In this document: piece after piece, positions 1 through 10,225 of the stretch
Layout: each line of letters begins with the position of its first letter
How positions within the stretch are numbered: the stretch's first letter is position 1
Source: Lingula anatina
Lineage: Eukaryota > Brachiopoda > Lingulata > Lingulida > Lingulidae
DNA: 64,000 bases
Direction of reading: 5' to 3'
NCBI RefSeq assembly: GCF_001039355.2
Contig: NW_019775400.1
Location: 250,841-314,840 of the forward strand
Program-made: the position numbers and the translations under genes
The notes under the pieces: model-generated
The model's input: the letters and a program-made list of their open reading frames with translations, nothing else
The model's database searches: none
Told to the model about the DNA's origin: nothing

Positions 1-699
1 CACCACAGCAGTTCTTTACTACAAACAAGACACACATTGACAATCTCCATCATGGAAGACAGGGGTGCAAGAGACTTATCACCAAGAGGCAGTATGATCT
101 GATCTTCCCTGCCAATAATCAGCCGTCTGATTTGAAGGGATTTGACATCACCCTCATCTTTTTATTGATTCGCCAGTTCCAAGTGGGGAAATTTCGTCCT
201 AATGCACCAGTTTGGGATGATCCAGTAAAAGCTGCAGGTGCCCCACAAGACATGCAGGACATCATTCTTCTCAAGTCTGAACGTAATTCACTTGCTCACT
301 GTAAATCAACGGACATTAGTCTCAGTGAATTTGAACAGAAGTGGACCACCATCTCCAATGCGGTTATACGCCTTGGGGTGTTGACTCCGGCAGAGATACA
401 GCAGTTGAAAGACAAACCAGTTGAACCTGAGAGGGAAATGTTCTATCAAATATGCATCTTACGTGGCTATCTGGAAGAGATGGAAATGCTAAGGTTGATG
501 CAAAATATGGATGTGAAATTAGACCACATGTATGCAAAGTTGGAGGATTTGTGTAATCGACAAGAGACGCTAATCTACCATAATGAAGTTCAACAAAATT
601 TAACGTTCCAACAAACAACCTTTCACGTTGAACACCATTCCCATCACGTGCATGCAGAGGGACGTCCAGAGAGGAAACCAGAACAGGACATTTTGTCAG
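1..699 (+). CDS. NLR-like gene, 5' part: DZIP3-like HEPN domain exon (partial at window edge)
   Basis: The frame is open from base 3 and continues past the window edge, so no start codon is visible. The translation has the DZIP3/hRUL138-like HEPN pattern: a KRQYDLIFP block, then FDITLIFLLIRQ (about 141-176), then SERNSLAHCKS with R at 282-284 and H at 297-299, giving the R-x4-H signature of HEPN nucleases. A Leu/Met/Lys-rich stretch (about 463-570) could form a coiled coil, followed by a His-rich tail. The exon ends TCAG|gtaatt after base 699 in phase 1, matching the acceptor before 2908, so it very probably joins the NACHT exon. HEPN domains of this kind are known in DZIP3 and in many invertebrate NLR-like proteins. 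RNase activity is inferred only. The open frame runs to 827 if the donor is not used. Confidence 0.75.
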
Positions 700-2907
700 G
701 TAATTATTACACCTACATTGATCTTATTTCTAATAAAACTGTTCCATGTACACGGTATACTACAGAGTCATGTATATTTGCATTGAAGCATCACACCACC
801 GTACGACTTGTTTCTATTTTTGGTTAACAGAAACAGGTGCTGTTGGATGTTACAATCTGGTTGTACTCCAGTCTGTTTGTGATGAGGTCTCACCCAGCTT
901 ATGTACCTCTTCAATTTTTATTGGTACCACCAGCGTATAATTCAATATATAATTCAATAGAGCCTGTTTTTCTCATTTGAGCTGTATGTCAACCCTAAGA
1001 ATCATTCTTGTAAGTTAAAAAAATACAGAAAAAGGTTACAGAGTAACAGTGCAGAGCTCCTGGTGGATGGGAGTGAAAGTCACAGTTTGAAAATGCCAGT
1101 TTGAAAAATGAAAAATAAAAAAATTACAAAAATATTCCACTAAAGCTGCCATTCAGTCTAGCTGTATTACCATGATATGAATCATCCAACTTGAGTTTGG
1201 AGATAATTAAAAAAGGGAAGTCTCAACATGTGCGTTTTATGTGGTCTCATTTAACGGCCACTTCAGACTTTATTAGACAAGTGACTTAATAGCTCTGAAC
1301 TTAGCTTGTGATTACCCAAGGGACTGTATCAGACTATTACACCCATCTTATCCGTATACCACAAACTATGTCCTGGACTGAGAAAAATGAAACTTTCACA
1401 AAAATTCAAGAAAAAAGCAGAAAACAATAATGCACAGAAAAGAATACTGTCAATGCTGATGCAATAATACATTATGCTTAAAGGGATAATAACTCTTCGT
1501 ATGAGATCTATATTTCACAATATAAACAGTGTCAACAACCCATAGAAATAAAATATATTATGTTTTACTACAAAAAGGGCAGTCATAGCTATTATTCTGA
1601 TATCTGAACTTGTCCTCAGACCACGTGACCTCCATAGATGGCTATACTCTGTAATAATCTCTTTAAGAGATTATAAAAAAACATTTTAGAAAAAAAAAAC
1701 AGGGACGAACTTTGAATGTAGAAATGGATTCATTAACCATTGGTAAGTATATTGCTCCATATTGCTCCATATTAAACAGTTTATTGATTTATTAAACAGT
1801 TATTACACCTTTTACTGCAAAGTCAACATCAAGTTTCAAATATTGCACAACAGGTAGAATTAATAAAAGTGATCTGTTACAAGCATAAGGCTTCAGGCCC
1901 ATGAGAGTTCAAGCCCATGCTTTGATATATATATATATATATATATTATTAAATTTAAGCAATTTTATTTGTGAAATTTTCACATATTCTCATTCTGGCA
2001 TTTCCAAAGTATGAACTCTAACTCTTATCAGCCTGAAGCCTTAGGGACTATTTCTAGACCCTATCACGCTAACTGTGGATTGATTCTGCTTTTTGTCTGT
2101 ACATTTGACAGCTTTGCTGCCTTGTTTCACTTATCGTCTTATTGGTGTTGCACATATGCTGAAAAAAGCAAAAAAAAAAAAAAAAAAACAACAATATAAC
2201 TAATTAAATAATGGCCTAACCATGCTGATTTTCGAACTTGACCTGCGTATTATCAAGATTCATCAGTTCTGCAAGTTTCAAGCCAAAGGGTAAAACGGTT
2301 TTCCACTTATCGTGTTATCAGTGAAACTGCATTGCGACGGCGACGACAGACGCAGGTGACGGCTATATGTACAGACACATCTGTGTCTGTTCATTAAAAG
2401 ATGTAGGTCTATCCTATTGTTCTTCGTTTTCCATTTTTATTATTTTCCATTTGTAACAAAATATTGAGGGATAATGCACCCACCATTCGCTACTTATTGA
2501 ATTTTTGCCATGAAAGAAATTATGTGGGAATTGCAGTGACATCTATAAATGTGGGGTTAAATTTCATTTTCACAAATCATGCAAATGGAGTGACAAAGTT
2601 TGAAATTTAAGCAAGTCTTGTCATTATGCAGAAAACTCTTTATTTTAGGCATACGGTATCACTCTATTTCTTTTTCCATGACTCACACCAAAACTAGATT
2701 TATGAAGATCCATCCTTTTGCCCACTTCATGTAACATTTTTACACAGTAAACTTAAGTGTTGCTGTAGCTACTATTTACATCATCTTTTCCTTTTTGGTA
2801 TTTTTAGGTAAAAAGATCTATGTATCTATGCTTGTGCAATGACATACACTTACAAGCAGGCACGCAAATGCACAGACATCACAACATTCAATTGTTTATC
2901 ATTTCAG
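700..2907 (+). other. Probable intron between HEPN and NACHT exons
   Basis: It is bounded by gtaatt at 700 and ttatcatttcag at 2907 with matching phase. It is AT-rich, with a (TA)n run near 1926-1947 and an A-run near 2170. I see no further coding exon in it. A second acceptor (tttttag, about 2808) would add residues that start without homology, so I prefer 2907. Confidence 0.6.
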
Positions 2908-4589
2908 ATGAGCAGCTGACATTGCTTCAAAGCCACCTGGCAGAAAGATACAACCGTGAGATGAGCTGTGTGCCGCGGATCCCCTGGGATGATACAGACA
3001 CCATGAACATTGATGATGTGTTTGTAGATCTGTCTCTCATCCAAGAACAAAAGGAAGGCGGTGGCACCAAAAAGGTTGAACTCAAGTCTTACCATGATAT
3101 CTTTAGACCAGACATAAGAAAGAAAAGAATCATTATCAGAGGTAAAGCTGGCTGTGGCAAATCAACAGTTGCTGCAAAAATGGCAGTTGATTGGGCAAGG
3201 TTTAAGATTCAGAGTTCAAATAGAATTTCGACGGAAGAATGCCTCTATAACAGAACAAAACGCCCCCAAACAGAAAGGAATCATTTACATTATCTTGAAA
3301 ATATGTCTCTTCTGTTTCTTATCAGGTTAAGGTTTCTTGACAAAGACCAAACTCTGCTTGACTCAATCAAAGATCAGCTGATTGACCCATCTTTTGAAAT
3401 ATCAGATGAAGCTCTGTTAAAGTACATGCATTCCAATGCTGAAAGAATCCTCATCATATTAGATGGTTACGATGAATATAACATAGATAGTGCCAACCCC
3501 CAGAATAACATATCCAAACTGATAAAAGGCGAAAGATTTGCTAATGCAACAGTAATTATCACTTCACGTCCATGGAAAGCACACGAGTTGTCCAAACATA
3601 GGCCCAGTGACATGCATGTTGAAATAAACGACATGTCCCCGGTTGAAATTGGCGAATTCATACAAAACCATTTCAATGGTAGAGATCCAGGTTACCACGA
3701 GTCAGTCGTGCAGTATGTGAACAAATACCATCTATCAATATCACTCACCCCATTACTTTTGCTCTTTATATGCATTCTGTGGGGTGAAAAAACTGCAGAA
3801 GAAATGCCCAATTCGCTCACGGTTCTTTATCAAGAACTTGTAACCCTACTTTCGGACAGATACATAGCCCGTCAAGAAAATCAAGAAACTGCAGAGAGTT
3901 ATTTAACAGAAAAGATAAATATCATTGGTGAAATTGCTCTAGATGGCCTTCTGTCCGGTAATCTTACCTTCGATGAAACTAATTCAAATATTAGGGATTT
4001 AGGGGAACAGATTTTCCACACAGGTATCATATCTCGTTTAAAACTTAATAACATTAGGAGAAAGGTCAACATATCAAGCTATTCATTTAACCACAAAACT
4101 ATACAGGAGTATTTCGCTGCAACGTACATAGTTGAAAGCTGGGAGGAAGACTCTCAGTCAGAGCCGATTAAAAAATGTCTAAGTCATGTTAACTGCTTGT
4201 CACGGTTCGAAGATTTGGTAAATGTCATACAATTTGTATGTGGACTGTCCTCAGAAGTAGCAGCAGAGATCTTTTCTCATTTGCATAGCCTGGCTGAAAA
4301 AGATGCAGCTTTTAAATCTGCATATTTTGCAGGAGGGTGGCTATTAGCTGCCTCTTCAAACCTTAACCCTACTTTTATTCGTCTAATAACTGAAATTTTG
4401 ACAAACAATCGTGTTGTAGCCCGTGAACATATGCAATGGCTGAAACGTCTCGACAGTACTGAGATCCTTGGCATATATGCCCCGACAGCAGATTGTATAT
4501 TGCAATACGCTCATCAGGTTACAGATCTAGAGTACCGGCAGATGCAGGGGTTCACAAATTACATTACCGCACCTTCTTCACCTCTTTGA
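2908..4589 (+). CDS. NLR-like gene, NACHT NTPase exon
   Basis: About 560 codons follow the acceptor. After a linker carrying VPRIPWDDTD, the NACHT core shows Walker A GKAGCGKST (about 3141-3170), Walker B ILIILDGYDEYN (about 3447-3482) and a sensor-like TVIITSRPW (about 3549-3575). Helical winged-helix-type sequence follows, including FNHKTIQEYFAA (about 4086-4120), typical of NACHT STAND ATPases. Such proteins are oligomerising signal switches that sense infection or danger in the cytosol. The start is set by the acceptor: an upstream ATG at 2820 lies in the intron, and its peptide MYLCLCNDIH has no family resemblance. The frame stops at 4587-4589 just where leucine-rich sequence continues in another frame (see 4587-5560). 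Either the gene is broken or the assembly has an indel there. Confidence 0.8.
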
Positions 4590-5560
4590 AGGTGCTGCAG
4601 ATCATGGGCCACTATAATGAAGAGAACTGTTCAGATAACCGATGTCCCGATCCAAGCATAACGTTCTTGTCAGGTAGTCCCATGGACTCTCTGGTGGATG
4701 TAAGACTGTTAATCAACGCCTTGGAACTGTTTCTGTCTGTAAAACCCCCGTTCCCATCTCTGAAAACGTTTATGCTCATAGATTGCTATCCCGTCTGGAA
4801 TTTGGTTGATTTGTTCCAACTGTTATCTACAAAGAGCATGGTCAACCTTCTAACTCTAGATATGAAATTTACAAGTATGACTGCGTGCTTAACATGCCCG
4901 GTGGAAGGTGTGTGGTCCAAGACTGAAAGAAAGAAATATGGAAGAAATAAAAGCGATTCATTCATAGTTACAGTACCTCCCTGCCAAGGTAACAATAAAT
5001 GCGTACTTGAAAAAGTAACACCGGGTGAACACAGTATTATAATTGACACCCTTTGTGACCTGGCCTCACAGCTGAAGCATTTGCCTAACTTAGAAAGACT
5101 TGTACTTGCTCGAAATGGAATAACACCTGTAGGACTGAAATCACTGACAGACAATTTGCATCATGTACCTAGGCTGAATTATCTCATCATTTCTGATAAT
5201 TGTAAACACATGGGGTTTATTACCAACATTGACATTCCAACTATTATGACAGATCTTTTCTGTAAACTTCAACCAATGAACATGACACACCTAACAATGA
5301 GGCGCTGTCATATTGGATTACTTGGTGACATGGCGCCTGCAATGAAAGTTCCGTCAGATAATCTTAAACAATGGAAGGAACTGCGGTATTTAGACATATC
5401 AACAAATTTTATAGGGGACAGTATCGCTCATCTAGTCGATTCACTAAGTAGCACAAATCTCCCTCGTTCTAAAGATTTTTATTTTGCTGAAAATAAGTTG
5501 AGTGAGACAGTGCGAAATAAAATTGCCCTAAAACTAAGAGCAATGCCAGGTTTGAGGTAG
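4587..5560 (+). CDS. NLR-like gene, C-terminal LRR-like region (frame-shifted continuation)
   Basis: About 323 codons in a different frame from the NACHT part, overlapping it from about 4493. Useful homology seems to begin at SLKVLQIMG near 4583. Leucine-rich motifs follow: LKHLPNLERLVLARNGIT (about 5074-5127), LNYLIISDN (about 5176-5202) and LRYLDISTNFIGDSIAHL (about 5381-5434), ending at TAG 5558-5560. These resemble ribonuclease-inhibitor-type LRRs, the usual ligand-sensing end of NLRs. I see no GT-AG intron that would restore the frame between 4490 and 4590. The junction lies in a pyrimidine-rich cttcttcacctcttt tract, where an indel is easy to imagine. An assembly error and a real disabling mutation are both possible. 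Confidence 0.65.
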
Positions 5561-5663
5561 GATATTTGATATATAGGAGGACAGTTGTAGGCTTATTAAA
5601 TGAATATAAAGTACGTCCTCCCATTTTCGTTAGCAATTGCTCCCGATGAATGGCGTGTTTTTT

Positions 5664-5866
5664 TTAATTAAACTTTCTGCTGTTGGTTGATTGGCCGCCT
5701 TGTTCCCTCTATATTGCAATGATAACAGAACAAGGTTATTTTGAAGGAATTTTGAAAGTATGTTCCAATTAGATCTACATTCCATATATATTATTAATTT
5801 CTCCCAGATATGTTCTGTAATATTAAACTTACTGCTGTAGATTGATTGGACGCCTCGTTCACATTG
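5664..5866. repeat. Degenerate direct repeat, period about 156 bp
   Basis: About 46 bases at 5664-5709 (attaaactttctgctg onward) recur with substitutions at 5820-5866 (attaaacttactgctg onward). Both contain ttgattgg and a cgcct.gttc motif. It lies 3' of the NLR gene and shows no coding potential. Confidence 0.5.
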
Positions 5867-6157
5867 TAACTGCCGACTTACACAGGCGAATCCCGTACTC
5901 TGTCATAGACATATACATACACAACATATACAATAAGCCGCTTTAGCCGCTGACATTATATAACATCATTTTGTCCTTGAGCGCCCCTAGGGTGTGCTGT
6001 TATTGGTGGTAAACACTGGTTGTTGGCGGTTTAGTAAATTAAATCAAACAAAATGAACAGTGTTGTCGACATCGACAAATATATCACGTTATCACACCTA
6101 CTGCAATGTCGCTGTAATAGGGTCATGAATATTTGAGTACTTTTTGCCAACGCTTAC

Positions 6158-6231
6158 TATAAAAGCGAGCGCACACCACTTCTGGGTGCGGTCAGGTTTT
6201 TTCTCTTCGAAATGTAATAAGGTAAGACACG
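6158..6231 (+). promoter_or_regulatory. TATA-type core promoter and short first exon ending in a splice donor
   Basis: TATAAAAG at 6158-6165 is followed about 30 bases later by an initiator-like gtcagg (6191-6196), then by a consensus donor ATAAG|gtaaga at 6231/6232. The exon is GC-richer than its surroundings and its only ATG is followed at once by TAA. Which gene it drives is not clear. Candidates are the acceptor-led tract at 6653 and the secreted ORF at 8921. Confidence 0.4.
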
Positions 6232-6652
6232 TAGAACACTTTGGATATGTACATATTTAGTTGTTCATTTATTTTGATATAAAAGATTTGTAAACCGTCG
6301 TCATCTATTAGTTTTTCATTAAGTCAGGTGATATTAGTATAAAGTCATCTTTTTTATATCAATATATATATATATTTAGTCGACATGTACCTTATCCTTC
6401 TAGACAATTGCTTTCCTGGCCGCCACGTTACTGTGTACTCAATCTTTAAGTTGCCGAATGTTGTGTAAGTACTATAGATATATATTTAATTTCATAGTTT
6501 AGTCATATTGTCGATATTTGCGTGTTCGTATCTCTCTCTCTCTCTCTCTCTCTCTCCGTTCTTTATATTTGCATTTGTGCGTACACTTTATGTAATATAT
6601 TTATTTATTTATTATTATTATTATTTATCTATTTTACTTATTTTTTGTTTAG

Positions 6653-6769
6653 TTTCACCACATCAGAAAACACCTCAGAACTCACTTCAGAACTCACCTC
6701 AGAATTCACCCCAGAACTCACCTTAGAATTCACTATAAATAGCTAAAAAATGTGCGTGAACAATAAAGG
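6653..6769 (+). ncRNA. Possible short terminal exon with 12-bp repeats and poly(A) signal
   Basis: It follows a pyrimidine tract and acceptor (ttttgtttag) and consists of about five imperfect 12-bp repeats of the type cagaactcacct (about 6664-6735). A stop and AATAAA (about 6763) follow. Read in frame it is a Ser-Glu-(Leu/Phe)-Thr repeat (TSELTSEFTPELT) with no ATG. It could be the last exon of a transcript started at the 6158 promoter, probably non-coding. The link is inference. Confidence 0.25.
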
Positions 6770-6958
6770 TGAAATTTAAAGATTCGTTGTTGAGTTATTG
6801 ACTGGTACGCAGTAACATTAGTGAAAACAACATCTGGGTCNGAGAATTCACCCCAGAATTCACCTTAGAATTCACTATAAATAGCTAAAAAATGTGCGTG
6901 AACAATAAAGGTGAAATTTAAAGATTTGTTGTTGAGTTAATGACTGGTACGCAGTAAC
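6700..6958 (+). repeat. About 120-bp direct duplication flanking a single N (6841)
   Basis: Bases from about 6702 to 6823 recur from 6844 to about 6958 with few changes (offset 142), including the poly(A)-signal-like caataaaggtg and the ggtacgcagtaacag end. The single N between them suggests an imperfectly closed assembly gap, so one copy may be artificial or from the other haplotype. Confidence 0.6.
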
Positions 6959-7381
6959 AGTGTGAAAGCCTGCTGGCAGTTCCCCAAAAGAGAGTGAAAC
7001 TGTACCCAAGTAACAGTTATAAATTTTGTTTCAAGTGGTAAATGTGAAACTCAGTGATATCTAGAATATTTTAATTTATAACAATTAATTGCAATCGGCT
7101 GACGTTTTCTCTCCAGTCTGATGTGTTTCCATATCACGGAGCACCATGCATATTTTTGAAAAGTATGTATTCTGTGTTGTGGGGTAAGTTGATTTTTAGT
7201 CGGAAGACTAATGACTCTTTGTGATATTCACTCACATATTCAAGGTTAAAGACAATTAGTATAAATTTAAAGCTTACATGTTTATACCAAGTGCTACTTT
7301 CATTGGTTTAAACTGGGTAAAATTTAGAATACATTAACATTTGAAGACCAACAAGTATAATATTTTCCATTAGAAATACAT

Positions 7382-7845
7382 TTGACTGGCGGATCCTACA
7401 AGAGAGAAGTTCACAAGCAATGATAAATAACAAAGGACTTACAGAAAACCCTGTCTAATTCCACGTTCAAGCTTGATATCACCAGTTATCCATCCATTAT
7501 GCAGAATATGATTGTGAGCATTTTCATTTATAACTTGTACCCATTTAATCAATGATGTACCAAAAACCAAACAGTTTCAAAGCTTCCAACATAAATTCTT
7601 TGGAGATACTATCACAAGCTTTCTCATAATCGACTGGTAACATAATACCTTTCATATTATTAGCATTAATAAATCCCATGATGTCATCTATTGCACGTAA
7701 AATCTGAGCAGCTCCACGATTTTTTTAATATCCACATTGATCTTTGCTGATAATGGTAGGCAACACTGTGTTTAGCCTATTAGCAATAATCTTAGCAGCT
7801 ACTTTATAATCAATATTTGTAAGTGATAGAGGACGTCAGTTTTTT
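7382..7845 (-). mobile_element. Dead non-LTR retrotransposon: reverse transcriptase fragment
   Basis: On the minus strand the translation starts RPLSLTNIDYKVAAKIIANR, continues LPTIISKDQCGY, meets a stop codon, then gives KNRGAAQILRAIDD, motif A as VDYEKACDS, FMLEALKLFGF, a frameshift, and motif B as ERGIRQG. This is the finger-palm region of a LINE reverse transcriptase of the L1/Tx1-like style. The in-frame stop, the frameshift and the missing YxDD box show it is inactive. A T16G12 tract lies immediately beside it at 7864-7891. Confidence 0.8.
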
Positions 7846-8920
7846 AAACGCATTTCTAGGTAATTTTTTTTTTTTTTTTGGGGGGGGGGGGTATCAATAC
7901 TGTCAAACCTTTTCTTTGTGAGCAAGAAATTTGGATACTCTCAAAAGCACTTTTCAATGCAGTCAGGCCATCCAGGACAAGAGAGGCATCATTTTTCATA
8001 CTCTTCGTAGCCTCCTTACACTCTTCACTAGTTATTTTCCCCCCTCACACTGCTCTTTATATGAAGTACTGTTATTGGAAACATTATTACATAATGGGCA
8101 TGGTTATATACTAGCATTATTGTAATCATAATCTTCGGCATAAATAGTACCAGGGCAAGTTAAAATTTTGCCTGACACACATAACTGTATTGAATTTTGA
8201 ATTTTTCTGTTATTATTATTTTTTTATTTTTATTTTTATTTATTATTATTTATTTATTTATTTATTTATTTTGACATGCATTTCTGCGTCATTCACATTG
8301 GATATATTCGTAAACGCTTGATATTGGACATTCATTGATATACAGGAAACTGTGACCATTTATCTATATACGTGCACCAACGTACGCGAATAAGACATTT
8401 ATCCATTCACAATGAATGGCAGATGACAATCGTTATTCACTGTCTAGAAAAACTAATTTGAATTATATGGAACTGAACTTCCGTGCTATAATTCAAAACG
8501 GAGGATACAATGGACTATACCAAATGGAAACTATTCATTTGTATGAAACGAACTTTAAATATTACGAGTTGACTTTGAGCCAAATATGTTATTGCATGTG
8601 CATGGTTATAATGACACGTTAAGTATTATGTATTGAAAATCAAAAACGTGAAGGATTATAAATATATCTATATTCAGCTTATGTATCTTTTGATTACTGA
8701 TTATCTATATTTAACCAGATGATTATTGTTATATGAACAGTATGATGACATGAAACTGATGATATACATGTGGACATCAAGTGGGAATTCTCACATTTTG
8801 TGACTTGATTATTTCACAGTATAATTTTATACATTCGTGGATTGAACTTAATATACATGTAAACAAGTGTTTCTCTTATAGTCATCTCAAAGGAGTGCTA
8901 CATTGTGGATAAATCTGAAG

Positions 8921-9232
8921 ATGAACAAGTTCTTCATCACGAACAATGCGCTGGTCGCAACGTTGTGTTCACTGCTACTCACTGGACAGGGAGTGATCGA
9001 CCCTATTGTCTCACGTAGTGCATTCCTACTATATCAAAAAATGACAACCAAAAGAGGGAAACCGTGTAAGAAAATGTGTCAGAGCCATAAAGAGAGTAAC
9101 AGATTAAATATCCGCGCGGTCGAAAACAAGCAAAAAGTATCTCTACTCTTGGGCCACACATTAAAATGCCAATACGAAATATATCCACGAACAATTGATT
9201 TTCCGAAAAGTTATAAATTTATCTTCCTTTGA
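8921..9232 (+). CDS. Hypothetical small secreted protein (103 aa)
   Basis: The ATG at 8921 starts MNKFFITNNALVATLCSLLL, a plausible signal peptide (short polar/basic start, then a hydrophobic core, possible cut after TGQG). The rest is basic, with KRGKPCKKMC, four Cys in all and a TGA stop at 9230-9232. A pyrimidine-rich acceptor-like ttctcttatag ends at 8880, and an AATAAA-like signal lies near 9590. I recognise no family. A chance frame remains quite possible in this AT-rich DNA. Confidence 0.25.
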   Translation: MNKFFITNNALVATLCSLLLTGQGVIDPIVSRSAFLLYQKMTTKRGKPCKKMCQSHKESNRLNIRAVENKQKVSLLLGHTLKCQYEIYPRTIDFPKSYKFIFL

Positions 9233-10225
9233 TTTATATTTGTGGTTTCATGTCGAATGTGTTTCTATTTTATGTGTAAGTAAATTATATAGAATTTACT
9301 TGGTTGTATTTTTGGTATGACTTTCTGATAAAAAATGGATTGCTTAAGAAGGATTATTTAGAGGTACATTTTAATTTAAAATAGGCATATCGTCCCCGGG
9401 AGATAATGTTAGTAATTGACCGCCTCGAGTGAAAAAGGTGCGGGGAGTGTTTTGTAGAGTAACTGATTGATTGAATTGATTGCCATGGCCTCGTCGTACC
9501 TTCGCGGCAAATGTAATGTAAACGGTGGAATGCAATGTAGGAGGTTGAAGGAAGAGGAAGAAAATGTATATAACGTAGTTAGGAAGTGACAATAAAGAAT
9601 ATGAAGGAAGATGAAAATTGTTTAATTCTTACCTTGCGTAATCAGTAACATTTAAGCCAATACCGTCGTGACATATGTTTCTTTTCCTTTATGTTTGCAT
9701 AAATACATTTATCTTGCAATTGTAATACTCTGATAATTCAAAACAACAAGAGCAAAGTAATTGGTCTTTATTTTCCCTCTGTATTGTATTTTCACGAAAT
9801 CCAAGATAAAAAATCAGAATTTGGGAGAACACTTCGTACACACTTAAGTCCATATTTTTGTGAGGGGGATAGGCAAGCACCAAATATTTATGATTCCTTC
9901 TTCAGCGCTGTTACTAATCATGTGCAAGAGTTCACTCAACCAAGAATGGCAGGATTCTCTCTAACGATCTGGAATGTATAAAATACCGCAACGTTACAAC
10001 TTAAAACAAATAAAGCAATTGTGCACCCTCTCTTGTCTCTTTTCCCCAACTTTAGTGAAAATAATACCTCAACGACAACGGAAACACGGATGGCAATGAT
10101 CTGACTGAAAGAGTATGTAATACCAGATATATTTCTACCATTTGAAAACATGGGTTAATAATACAGCTACTGTTTATCCATACAACTGTCATAATATCAC
10201 TCGTAAATGTATACGACGGCGGAGG

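Noticed and set aside
2820-2907. ATG at 2820 as the start of the NACHT protein
   Set aside because: The acceptor at 2907 joins in phase to the HEPN exon, and the extra 29 residues look like translated intron.
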